This document shows positions 1 through 6,200 of a DNA stretch of 19,021 bases, piece after piece. This DNA comes from DASZGI01 sp035938995 (GTDB lineage: Bacteria > Actinomycetota > Actinomycetes > Streptomycetales > Catenulisporaceae). The stretch's first letter is position 1; each line of letters opens with the position of its first letter. A model generated the notes under the pieces. The model searched no databases, was not told the DNA's origin, and saw nothing but the letters and a program-made list of their open reading frames with translations. Made by a program: the position numbers and the translations under genes. Location: contig NZ_DASZGI010000394.1 of the NCBI RefSeq assembly GCF_035938995.1, positions 1-19,021 of the forward strand. The letters run 5' to 3'.

Positions 1-16
1 GCATCGGGAATAACGA

Positions 17-48
17 AAATCCCGGCCAGCTTGCGCTGGCCGGGATTT
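17..48 (-). terminator. Intrinsic terminator of tRNA-fMet copy 1
   Basis: A perfect 14-bp inverted repeat (17-30 pairing with 35-48) closes a 4-base loop. It lies 15 bases past the 3' end of the minus-strand tRNA. Read on the minus strand, the stem is followed by a short T-rich stretch (complement of the A run at 16-19). Position, perfect stem and T tract fit a rho-independent terminator for the tRNA transcript. Confidence 0.8.
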
Positions 49-63
49 CTGTCATCTGCGTAG

Positions 64-137
64 TAGCGGGGACAGGATTTGAACCTGCGACCTCTGGGTT
101 ATGAGCCCAGCGAGCTACCGAGCTGCTCCACCCCGCG
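64..137 (-). tRNA. Initiator tRNA-fMet (CAT), copy 1
   Basis: This 74-base cloverleaf on the minus strand has a CAT anticodon. It reads 5'-CGCGGGG at the acceptor end and CCCCGCT plus discriminator A at the 3' side. Two initiator hallmarks are visible: the first acceptor position is unpaired (C1 opposite T72), and the anticodon stem has three consecutive G:C pairs next to the loop (CTGGG/CCCAG). The T arm carries GGTTCAAATCC. The 3' CCA is not encoded (the next bases are CTA), so it must be added enzymatically. The gene is identical base for base to the copy at 1163-1236. Confidence 0.97.
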
Positions 138-150
138 TCGGTATGTCTCT

Positions 151-180
151 ACTGTACGTCGAAGGTCGCACCTGAGGCAA
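151..180 (-). promoter_or_regulatory. Promoter of tRNA-fMet copy 1
   Basis: On the minus strand TTGCCT (175-180) and TACAGT (151-156) are separated by 18 bases. The predicted start falls a few bases upstream of the tRNA 5' end at 137. The second tRNA copy has the same arrangement (TTGCGC, 18 bases, TAGACT), which raises confidence that both are vegetative-sigma promoters. Confidence 0.5.
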
Positions 181-226
181 ATCGCTTCATTGGGCCGCGT
201 GTTCGTGCCCTGGCCCCGCTCCGGCG

Positions 227-1003
227 TCAGCTGAGGAAGCGCTCGATCATGGGAAGTACCAGGTCGACACGCTGCAGTACGCCAACGTGGGTCGTCCCAG
301 GCAGCACGGCGAGTTGAGCGTCGGGGATGAGGTCTCGCATCTCGGCGGCGTGCTCGACCCGCACGAAGTCGGTGTCGCCGATGACGACCAGGGTGGGGGC
401 GGCGATTCCGCGCAGCGCCTCGTCGGACCAGCCCGGGAATGCCGCGACCATGCCCCCCAGCTTGGCCTGGAACGCGTCGAACTGCTCCGGATGCGGGGCG
501 ACACGGACGTATCCGCGCCGCATTTCCTCGAAGTCAGCCTGCGTGGGCAGCCGCTTGGAGGTCGCCCACGCAGACTGATCGAAGATCTCGTCGTAGTAGC
601 CGTCCGGCCGGAAGTGCGCAGACGCCGCGATCAGCCGGCCGACGCGATCGGGGCTTGCGATCGCGGTCTGCAGCCCGGTCAGGCCGCCGACGCTGAAGCC
701 GAACAGGTCCGCGCGCTCGACGCCGAGGTGGTCGAGCAGGCCCACGACGTCGGTGGAGAAGTTCGCCAGCGACAGCTCGCGGTCGATGTCGGCGGTATGG
801 CCGTGGCCCTGGAACTCGAGCGCGATCACCTCGCGGTCTTTGGCCAGCGCCGGGATCAGCGGCCCGAAGCTGTCGATGGTGAGCAGGCCGCCGTGCATCA
901 GCACCAGGGGGCGGGCCGCGCTGCCTCGGAAGCCGTGGACCTCGTAGTACATCTGGAGGCCGTTCACGGAGGTGTAGGCGCCGGGCGCGTCGTTCGAGGT
1001 CAT
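227..1003 (-). CDS. Alpha/beta hydrolase
   Basis: A 258-residue alpha/beta-hydrolase-fold enzyme, probably a cytoplasmic esterase, lactonase or related hydrolase; the substrate cannot be told from sequence. The family pattern is complete: oxyanion-region motif MHGG (residues 36-39), nucleophile elbow GFSVG with Ser104, acid Asp212 in GDTDF, and catalytic His239 in GTTHVG. The length matches single-domain members. The frame stays open upstream to 1093, but I chose the ATG at 1003. The residues after it begin the conserved strand, the extra N-terminal stretch looks non-homologous, and a CRP-like palindrome lies at 1085-1102. The Shine-Dalgarno sequence is weak. The gene stands alone on the minus strand between two identical tRNA-fMet genes, so it may be a later insertion at a tRNA duplication; its base composition is not obviously foreign. 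Confidence 0.88.
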   Translation of the reverse strand: MTSNDAPGAYTSVNGLQMYYEVHGFRGSAARPLVLMHGGLLTIDSFGPLIPALAKDREVIALEFQGHGHTADIDRELSLANFSTDVVGLLDHLGVERADLFGFSVGGLTGLQTAIASPDRVGRLIAASAHFRPDGYYDEIFDQSAWATSKRLPTQADFEEMRRGYVRVAPHPEQFDAFQAKLGGMVAAFPGWSDEALRGIAAPTLVVIGDTDFVRVEHAAEMRDLIPDAQLAVLPGTTHVGVLQRVDLVLPMIERFLS

Positions 1004-1084
1004 CGTCGGTCCATCCGTCCGCTCGCGAGCAATGTCACCGGTGAAGACGATCAGGCAGCCGAGGACCCATCGGTCCAGCGTCGA

Positions 1085-1102
1085 GTGTGACACAGCTCAC
1101 GC
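1085..1102. promoter_or_regulatory. CRP/FNR-type palindrome upstream of the hydrolase
   Basis: The sequence GTGTGA-N6-TCACGC is an inverted repeat with one mismatch in six pairs and contains the core GTGA-N8-type half sites of CRP-family regulators (TGTGA-N6-TCACA). It is centred about 90 bases before the hydrolase start codon. Actinomycete Crp proteins bind very similar sites; binding here is inferred. Confidence 0.4.
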
Positions 1103-1126
1103 CACGGCGGCGGGCGCGGAAACGAC

Positions 1127-1154
1127 TCAGGCCCCCTCCGGAGAGGGGACCTGA
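1127..1154 (-). terminator. Terminator hairpin of tRNA-fMet copy 2
   Basis: Positions 1127-1138 pair with 1143-1154 around a 4-base loop. The 12-bp stem contains one G-U pair when read as minus-strand RNA. It starts 9 bases after the tRNA 3' end and is followed on the minus strand by GTCGTTTCC, a weak T tract. The placement matches the terminator of copy 1. Confidence 0.65.
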
Positions 1155-1162
1155 AGTGGTGG

Positions 1163-1236
1163 TAGCGGGGACAGGATTTGAACCTGCGACCTCTGGGTTA
1201 TGAGCCCAGCGAGCTACCGAGCTGCTCCACCCCGCG
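1163..1236 (-). tRNA. Initiator tRNA-fMet (CAT), copy 2
   Basis: A 74-base tRNA identical to the one at 64-137: CAT anticodon, C1 opposite T72, three G:C pairs at the base of the anticodon loop, and no encoded CCA. The identity covers the whole gene but stops within a few bases on either side, so only the RNA itself is conserved between copies. The upstream flank holds its own promoter-like hexamers, and a hairpin lies downstream, so it appears to be an independent transcription unit. Confidence 0.97.
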
Positions 1237-1247
1237 TCGTGAGTCGT

Positions 1248-1277
1248 AGTCTACGCCCAAGATCACGTTTGGCGCAA
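1248..1277 (-). promoter_or_regulatory. Promoter of tRNA-fMet copy 2
   Basis: Minus-strand TTGCGC (1272-1277) and TAGACT (1248-1253) are 18 bases apart, placing the start just before the tRNA 5' end at 1236. The geometry is the same as for copy 1. The element sits in the divergent gap with the PPA1309 gene. Confidence 0.5.
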
Positions 1278-1333
1278 ATCCGCCGCCCCGGAGGGAGGTG
1301 TGGGCGGTGAAACGCCTGGGGGACAATGGCGGG

Positions 1334-1879
1334 ATGGACACCGCGTTGACGCAGTCGCTGATCGAACTGGAACAGCATGTCGCCAAGGACGGCTGGGACC
1401 AGGGGCCCCGCCTGTTCGCACTGGTCGACACGGCCGAGCTGATCAAGGCCGAGCCCCGGCTGGCCGCGGCGCTCGCCCCGGAGACGGTGGAGTTCGACGG
1501 GGCGATCGGTCCGCTGCGGTCGTACACCTCGATCGAGCAGGAAGGCTTCCCCGGCGACAAGCCGCTCGACGAGGCCCTCGCGGCGATCGCCTGGCCGAGC
1601 ACGGTGGACGGAGTGGCGCTGGTCATCGAGCGGGTGATGCTGCCGCCGACCGCCGAGGCGCAGATCCCTGACGCCGACGCCGCGGATGTGGACCTCGACG
1701 CGTGGGCCGCCGCTCATCCGGAGCGCCAAGAGGTGCGGATCGCCGTCGGGGTGCTGCGCGACGGGGCGCGTGACTGCGCACTCCGGCTGCGTTCCCAAGA
1801 CGCCGACGACGACGTGCTGTCCGGCCCGGATCTGGTGCCCAACCTCGCCGAAGCGTTGGTGCACACGCTCCAGGACTGA
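1334..1879 (+). CDS. PPA1309 family protein
   Basis: A protein of about 181 residues, matching from memory the actinobacterial PPA1309 family, whose function is unknown. Recognised features are the N-terminal GWDQGPRLFALVDTAEL region, the central AIAWPSTVDGVALVIERVMLPP stretch (key residues Trp, Glu-Arg, Leu-Pro-Pro) and the C-terminal RQEVRIAVGVLRDG and LVPNLAEAL segments. It has no signal peptide or membrane segment, so it is probably cytoplasmic. Start choice is uncertain. ATG 1334 has GGGGGA ten bases upstream. An in-frame GTG at 1307 has a stronger Shine-Dalgarno (GGGAGG, 8 bases away) and would add nine residues. I kept 1334 because the family similarity begins right after it. The gene is divergent from tRNA-fMet copy 2 and co-directional with the membrane protein at 2025. 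Confidence 0.85.
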   Translation: MDTALTQSLIELEQHVAKDGWDQGPRLFALVDTAELIKAEPRLAAALAPETVEFDGAIGPLRSYTSIEQEGFPGDKPLDEALAAIAWPSTVDGVALVIERVMLPPTAEAQIPDADAADVDLDAWAAAHPERQEVRIAVGVLRDGARDCALRLRSQDADDDVLSGPDLVPNLAEALVHTLQD

Positions 1880-2024
1880 CACGCCGGCACGGCTTGGGGC
1901 GGCCTGCGAAGTCGAGCCCTGCTCTTCCCGCTGTCGGGCCCACCGGATACATTCGTGCCTCCATGCCGTACGGGTGGCGTGTTGAGTCAGACGTTGCTCG
2001 ACGTATCCGCACTGGGGGAAGCTC

Positions 2025-3056
2025 ATGTCCACGCCTTCGGACCCGAACGGTCCACTGCAGCCGCCGCCGCACGATCCGGCCTGGGGGCAGCCCGCGCCGC
2101 AGCCGGTGGATCCGACGCAGCCGCTTCAGAGCCCGTACGAGCAGACTCAGTACCTGCAGGGACAACCTGGCGTGCCGGGGCAGGCGGCACCGCAGTGGGG
2201 GCAGACGTTCGCGTATGGACAGCAGCCGCAGGACCAGAATCCTTACGCTCAAAACCCTTATGGGCAGAACCCGTACGCACAGGGGTATGCGCAGGGGCCA
2301 GGAACGCAGAATCCATACACGCAAAATCCCTACGGACAGCAGCCGTACCAGGGCTACCCGGGATACGCACCGCCGCGGCCGCCGAAGCGGACCGTGGGCA
2401 AGCGCACCATCTCGATCATCAGCTTCGCCGTGATCATCATCGTCGGCATCGCGGTCCGGGTCGGGGTCAAAGACCTGTTCGACCACAGCGCTTCCACCTC
2501 GCCGAACGTGAACATCAGCCTGCCGGCGATTCCCACGGAGCTGGCCGGCGGTGGCTCCTCGCCGAGCACGGGGGGCGGCGGAGTGGCCGGGGCGGACTAC
2601 GCCGTCGGTGATTGCATGGACCTTCAGGGCACGACGCTGGCCACCGACACGAAGGTCGACTGCTCCGATTCGAGCGCGAACTACAAGGTGCTCCAAGTGA
2701 TCCCCGACGTATCAGGGACCATCTCGACCGACGCGAAACAGTGCTTCTCCTTCCCCGGGAACGACGACGAGCTCGACAAGCCGGGCACCGCCGGCACGGT
2801 CTACCTGTACTGCCTCGGCTCTACGACGAACAAGCACAGCCCGCGCCGCGCGCAGCAGGGCGACTGCCTCGACGCGCCGAGTTCGACGACGGATTTCTAC
2901 CTGGTCGCGTGCTCCGACCCTTCGGCGAACTACGTCGTGCTGGCGCGGTTCGACGGCACGAACGACGCCTCGAAGTGCGACTCGGTCGACGGGACGACCG
3001 AGAGCTTCACGCTGTCGAACGAGCCGCAGGTGCTGCTCTGCGGGAAGACGAAGTGA
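2025..3056 (+). CDS. LppU/SCO3897-like membrane-anchored protein
   Basis: A 343-residue protein of three parts. Residues 1-120 are a Pro/Gln/Tyr/Gly-rich cytoplasmic tail with NPYxQ repeats. A single membrane helix lies at about 128-146, preceded by basic residues (KRTVGKR). Residues 190-343 should be extracellular. The outer part is an internal duplication: module A (about 194-263, cysteines 197, 213, 240, 263) and module B (about 279-339, cysteines 281, 296, 318, 339). Each opens with GDC and contains a C-S-D-x-S-A-N-Y signature, suggesting two disulfides per module. The layout resembles actinobacterial LppU/SCO3897 proteins, which have no firm function. ATG 2025 is preceded by GGGGGA. It converges with the YlbL-type protease gene, 52 bases away. 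Confidence 0.82.
   Translation: MSTPSDPNGPLQPPPHDPAWGQPAPQPVDPTQPLQSPYEQTQYLQGQPGVPGQAAPQWGQTFAYGQQPQDQNPYAQNPYGQNPYAQGYAQGPGTQNPYTQNPYGQQPYQGYPGYAPPRPPKRTVGKRTISIISFAVIIIVGIAVRVGVKDLFDHSASTSPNVNISLPAIPTELAGGGSSPSTGGGGVAGADYAVGDCMDLQGTTLATDTKVDCSDSSANYKVLQVIPDVSGTISTDAKQCFSFPGNDDELDKPGTAGTVYLYCLGSTTNKHSPRRAQQGDCLDAPSSTTDFYLVACSDPSANYVVLARFDGTNDASKCDSVDGTTESFTLSNEPQVLLCGKTK
2238..2342 (+). repeat. Coding NPYxQ pentapeptide repeats
   Basis: Five NPYxQ units (residues 72-106 of the membrane protein) occur in two clusters: NPYAQ-NPYGQ-NPYAQ, then NPYTQ-NPYGQ. Codons differ between units (AAT/AAC, CCT/CCC/CCG, TAC/TAT, CAA/CAG), including A/T-ending codons rare in the rest of the window. The repeat is therefore kept at protein level rather than being a fresh DNA duplication. 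Confidence 0.75.
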
Positions 3057-3108
3057 GGTAGGGCGAAGCTAGGCGATAGGGCGCCCCCACGGCGCTGCGA
3101 GGCGCGGC

Positions 3109-4170
3109 TCAGCAGCCGGGCGGGATCTTACCGTCGCGCAGGTCGGCCAGAGCGTTCAGCGCGTCCTGAAGCGTGGAGACCTTGACCAGCTCAAGGCCGG
3201 CCGGCACGTTCGCCTTCGCGTCGGCGCAGTTGTCCGCCGGGGCGAGGAAGACGGTCGCGCCGTCTCGGCGCGCGGCGATGGTCTTCATCTGGATGCCGCC
3301 GATCGCGCCCACGTTGCCCGAGGCGTCGATCGTGCCGGTGCCCGCGACCACCCGGCCGCCGGTAATGTCGCCGCCGGGCGTCAGCTTGTCGATGATGCCG
3401 AGCGCGAACATCATCCCGGCGCTCGGGCCGCCGACCCCGTTGAGCTGGATGTCGACCGTGAACGGGTAGGTGCTCTCGCTCTCCACCGCGATGCCCACCG
3501 CCGCCTTGCCCTGCGCGTTCTTCGTCGTGCCGGTGACCACGGTCTCCTTCTTGCCCGCCCGGTCGACCTCGAAGGTGACGTTCTGGCCGGGTGTGACCTG
3601 CTCCACCGCCGTGGTCACCTGCTGGAGCCCGGCCTGGCCGGTGGCGGTGATCGGGGTGCCGTTGATCGACTGGATCACGTCGCCGCCGTCCAGCTTCCCG
3701 TCGGCCGGGGCGCCCGCGTTGACCGCCGCGACCACGACCTCGGTCCCGTCCGGCTTGACCCCGAGACTGCTCAGCGCGGCGCTGATGGCCGAGTTCTGCG
3801 AATCGCTGAACTCGATCGCGTTCTGCTGGTCGCTCTGCTGCTGGGTCGTGTCGGGCGGGTAGATGGTCTCCTTGGGCACGATCGCCTGATCGGTGTTCAG
3901 CCAGCCGAGCAGGGCCGTGCCGAGCGGCATCTGGTAGTCCTGGTTCGACACTCCGACCGTGACCATGCGCAGTTGACCGTGCGTCGAGGAGGTCGAGTGC
4001 CCGGAGATCGTGATGAGCGGGGTGCCCTGATACGAGCCGAGGGTGTCGAAGGTCGGCCCGGGCGTCATCTCGGCATACGGCACCGGCTGGAAATACACGC
4101 CGAGCCCGAAGGCGGCGAGCAGGACACCCGAAAGGGTGAGCGTGACGGTTCGGCGACGCGGCTTGGGCAC
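3109..4170 (-). CDS. YlbL-type PDZ/Lon-like membrane protease
   Basis: A 353-residue protein with an N-terminal membrane anchor (about residues 9-27), a PDZ domain (about 140-215, with GDVIQSINGTPI) and a C-terminal Lon-type (S16) protease domain. The Ser-Lys dyad is visible: Ser250 in GGPSAGMMFAL and Lys296 in GGIQMKTIAARR. The protease should act outside the membrane. Bacillus YlbL/YlbK-type relatives degrade membrane or secreted substrates such as the checkpoint protein YneA; the substrate here is unknown. The start is GTG 4170. There is a stop in frame just upstream (the fourth codon before) and no Shine-Dalgarno, while TAGTGT sits six bases before the start, so a leaderless transcript is possible. 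It is the last gene of the minus-strand run from 6029 and ends in PPGC. Confidence 0.9.
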   Translation of the reverse strand: MPKPRRRTVTLTLSGVLLAAFGLGVYFQPVPYAEMTPGPTFDTLGSYQGTPLITISGHSTSSTHGQLRMVTVGVSNQDYQMPLGTALLGWLNTDQAIVPKETIYPPDTTQQQSDQQNAIEFSDSQNSAISAALSSLGVKPDGTEVVVAAVNAGAPADGKLDGGDVIQSINGTPITATGQAGLQQVTTAVEQVTPGQNVTFEVDRAGKKETVVTGTTKNAQGKAAVGIAVESESTYPFTVDIQLNGVGGPSAGMMFALGIIDKLTPGGDITGGRVVAGTGTIDASGNVGAIGGIQMKTIAARRDGATVFLAPADNCADAKANVPAGLELVKVSTLQDALNALADLRDGKIPPGC

Positions 4171-4176
4171 GGAACG

Positions 4177-4182
4177 ACACTA
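4177..4182 (-). promoter_or_regulatory. Possible -10 element for leaderless YlbL transcript
   Basis: TAGTGT fits the TANNNT actinobacterial -10 pattern and ends exactly six bases before GTG 4170, the spacing expected when transcription starts at the start codon. The -35 region is poor. The absence of a Shine-Dalgarno sequence before this GTG makes the reading plausible. Confidence 0.35.
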
Positions 4183-4236
4183 ATGCACGTTCGCGATCGG
4201 ACGCAGTCGGGAGTGGTCCGCCGCGAAAGCCTGGAC

Positions 4237-4404
4237 TCAGATATCCCTTTGGGCGCGCGCGAGTGCCTGACGGGCTCGCTGGTACCTCTTCGACGTCCCG
4301 ACGTCCTCACGCGCTCGGCGTACCCGCCTGCCCACTGCCGCGACCAGGGCGGCGAACGTCACCGCGACGGCCGGAATGGCCCACCATACGAGGATACTGA
4401 GCAC
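4237..4404 (-). CDS. Small single-pass membrane protein (55 aa)
   Basis: This short frame runs from GTG 4404 to TGA 4237-4239. It encodes 55 residues: a hydrophobic helix (about residues 2-24, LSILVWWAIPAVAVTFAAL) followed by a basic tail (RRVRRAR...), ending QRDI. The helix followed by arginines suggests N-out/C-in membrane insertion. It starts 16 bases after the moaE stop and ends 66 bases before the YlbL-type gene, in the same direction. Translation is probably coupled to moaE, since no clear Shine-Dalgarno is seen. I recall similar small W-W-A-I-P proteins at this spot in Streptomyces genomes, but I cannot check that here. Function unknown. The clean membrane pattern and tight packing argue that it is real. 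Confidence 0.72.
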   Translation of the reverse strand: MLSILVWWAIPAVAVTFAALVAAVGRRVRRAREDVGTSKRYQRARQALARAQRDI

Positions 4405-4420
4405 GATTCAGCAGATTAGA

Positions 4421-4873
4421 TCAGATTCCGACCCAGGTGTGGGACCCGTCGCGGAACAGCTCGCGCTTCCAGATCGGCACTTCCTGCTTGAGCGTGTCGA
4501 TCAGCGCTCGGCAGGCGGCGAAGGCTTCGGCGCGGTGCGGGCAGGCGGCGGCGACGACCACGGCCAGGTCACCCACGGCCAGGTCGCCGACTCGGTGCAC
4601 GGCGGCGAGCAGCGCGGCGGGATGCTCGGCGGCGACGGCGCGAGCCACCTGCGCGAGCCGCTCGCGGGCGGAGGGGTGCGCCGAGTATTCGAGCTCGCCG
4701 ACGACCTCTCCGGGCCGCTCCGGGGTGTGGTCGCGCACGACGCCGACGAACAGCGAGATGCCCCCGGCGTGCGGATCGCTGACCGCGCGCAGCACCTCGT
4801 CGACCGAGAGCGGAGTCGAGCGGACGTCGACGAGGCGGACGCGGTCGTCCGGATGCACGTGCATCATGTTCAC
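4421..4873 (-). CDS. moaE: Molybdopterin synthase catalytic subunit MoaE
   Basis: The large subunit of molybdopterin synthase, which with thiocarboxylated MoaD converts cyclic pyranopterin monophosphate to molybdopterin in the cytoplasm. Family motifs are present: GGISLFVGVVRDH near the N terminus, LEYSAHPSA, HRVGDLAVGDLAVVVA, and CPHRAEAFAACRALID followed by LKQEVPIWKRE, which carries the active-site lysines. About 150 residues is normal. Start choice: GTG 4873 has GAGAGAGGA seven bases upstream. A GTG at 4891 lacks a Shine-Dalgarno; ATGs at 4867/4864 are also possible. No moaD or other cofactor gene lies in the window, so the partner must come from elsewhere. It sits between the SDR gene and the small membrane protein in an apparent operon. 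Confidence 0.93.
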   Translation of the reverse strand: MNMMHVHPDDRVRLVDVRSTPLSVDEVLRAVSDPHAGGISLFVGVVRDHTPERPGEVVGELEYSAHPSARERLAQVARAVAAEHPAALLAAVHRVGDLAVGDLAVVVAAACPHRAEAFAACRALIDTLKQEVPIWKRELFRDGSHTWVGI

Positions 4874-4934
4874 CCGCCCATCCTCTCTCACGCTTCGGGC
4901 ACGCCATGCACAGCTGGATCAGACGCCCTGTGCA

Positions 4935-6029
4935 TCAAACACCCCGCCGCTTCTTGCGGGCGCGCCGCACCAGCGCCGCCGTGCCGACCAGCGCGACCGT
5001 GGCGCCCGCCGCGCCGAGCGTGGTCGCCGTCTCCTTCTTGCCGAGCCGCCGGGCCAGTGCCGCGTGATGGCCTTCTATCTCACGCAGCAGGGCCTGGAAC
5101 GCCTCGACGTTCGAGTGCGCGGGCGCCCATCCGCTCGCCTTGAGGCGCTCCGCAGTCACAGCCCACGGATGCATGACGTACTGGAGGTCCGTCGCCGGAG
5201 AAGGCGTCAGGTGCAGCCTGTGTAGGCGCTCTGCGGCACCTAAGGCGAGCGCTTCGGGAAGCTCCATGCGACGTATGCCGGAGATCTCCTCGACCTCCTG
5301 CTGGCTCAACCAACCGTCGCTGGCTACGGCGACCGGCCCGTCCACATCGCCGAGAGCCGCGTGCGCCAGCGCGTCGGCGAGGTCGTCCACATGGCAGAAC
5401 TGCCAGCACGGCTCGGTGTCCTTGACCACGAGCAGCCGGGGCGCCTCGAAGTGCCTGGTGAAGACGGTGTCCACGCCAGGCCCGGCCAACGCCGCCGGAC
5501 GCACGATCGTGACGGCAAGTCCGGGGTGTGCCTTAGGCGCGCGCTCGGCTAGCCGTTCGATTTCCAGGTAATCGCCGACGAGCGATCCGTCCGGCACCGC
5601 GCGCAGCGGAGCGTCCTCAGGCAGCGGTACCGGGTTGTCGGGGAAAGCACCGTAGACCACCGCGCTGGTGTAGAGGACGACGCGCGTCACGCCGGCGGCA
5701 GCCGCGGCGGTCAGCACGGTCTGGGCGCCACGCACGTTCCATGCCGTGCGGGTTACCGGGTCGGTGTCCGGCGAGGTGTCGATGTCGGCGTGCACGATGA
5801 CGTCCACGTCCCCTAGCCGGTCGGCCAGCGCCGGGTCGCGTGCGTCGGCGTGCCGGAAGATCACCCCGGGCAGATCGGTGCGGCGCACGTCGAGCCCGAC
5901 CGCCTTTCGCACGTCGGGATGCCCGGCGAGGCGCGCAGCGACCGCGGCGCCGACGCCCTCGGCCGCTCCGGTCACCGCTACGGTGAGACGCGCCGAGCGG
6001 CGCCGCCCTCCATCTGCCGGGGAACTCAC
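4935..6029 (-). CDS. SDR-fold epimerase-like protein with C-terminal anchor
   Basis: About 364 residues of an extended short-chain dehydrogenase/reductase (NAD-dependent epimerase/dehydratase family). Using numbering from the GTG at 6035, the nucleotide-binding loop is TGAAEGVG (22-29), the acidic strand end is LDVRR, and the active-site Ser is in TSAVVYG (about 124). The Tyr of the YxxxK motif is Tyr156 (YLEIE), but Lys is replaced by Glu160, so catalysis is doubtful. Residues about 337-357 form an Ala/Gly/Val-rich hydrophobic helix followed by RRARKKRR, a tail anchor not typical of the family. GTG 6029 has GGAG seven bases upstream; GTG 6035 is too close to it. First gene of the moaE/YlbL run, divergent from the zincin gene. 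Role unknown. Confidence 0.85.
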   Translation of the reverse strand: MSSPADGGRRRSARLTVAVTGAAEGVGAAVAARLAGHPDVRKAVGLDVRRTDLPGVIFRHADARDPALADRLGDVDVIVHADIDTSPDTDPVTRTAWNVRGAQTVLTAAAAAGVTRVVLYTSAVVYGAFPDNPVPLPEDAPLRAVPDGSLVGDYLEIERLAERAPKAHPGLAVTIVRPAALAGPGVDTVFTRHFEAPRLLVVKDTEPCWQFCHVDDLADALAHAALGDVDGPVAVASDGWLSQQEVEEISGIRRMELPEALALGAAERLHRLHLTPSPATDLQYVMHPWAVTAERLKASGWAPAHSNVEAFQALLREIEGHHAALARRLGKKETATTLGAAGATVALVGTAALVRRARKKRRGV

Positions 6030-6071
6030 AGGCACACTCCGTTTGTTACTACGGTGAGAGCTATTGCCAGG

Positions 6072-6099
6072 TTGAATAGCCTCGCCGGCACCGTAAAGT
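6072..6099 (+). promoter_or_regulatory. Possible promoter of the zincin gene
   Basis: TTGAAT (6072-6077) and TAAAGT (6094-6099) are 16 bases apart on the plus strand in the 171-base divergent gap before the GTG at 6201. Both hexamers match the vegetative consensus at four of six positions. The spacing is slightly short, so this is tentative. Confidence 0.3.
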
Positions 6100-6200
6100 C
6101 TGTTCTATCCGTGGAGCGCGAGTACCCCCGTCAGGCCGTGGCACCCCGCGGGAAAAGGGGGGATCCGGCTCCAGTGTGGACGATTGTCTAGAGGTTCGAC

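Noticed and set aside
287..1090. Plus-strand open frame opposite the hydrolase
   Set aside because: It is a GC-rich shadow; the minus strand has the full catalytic triad.
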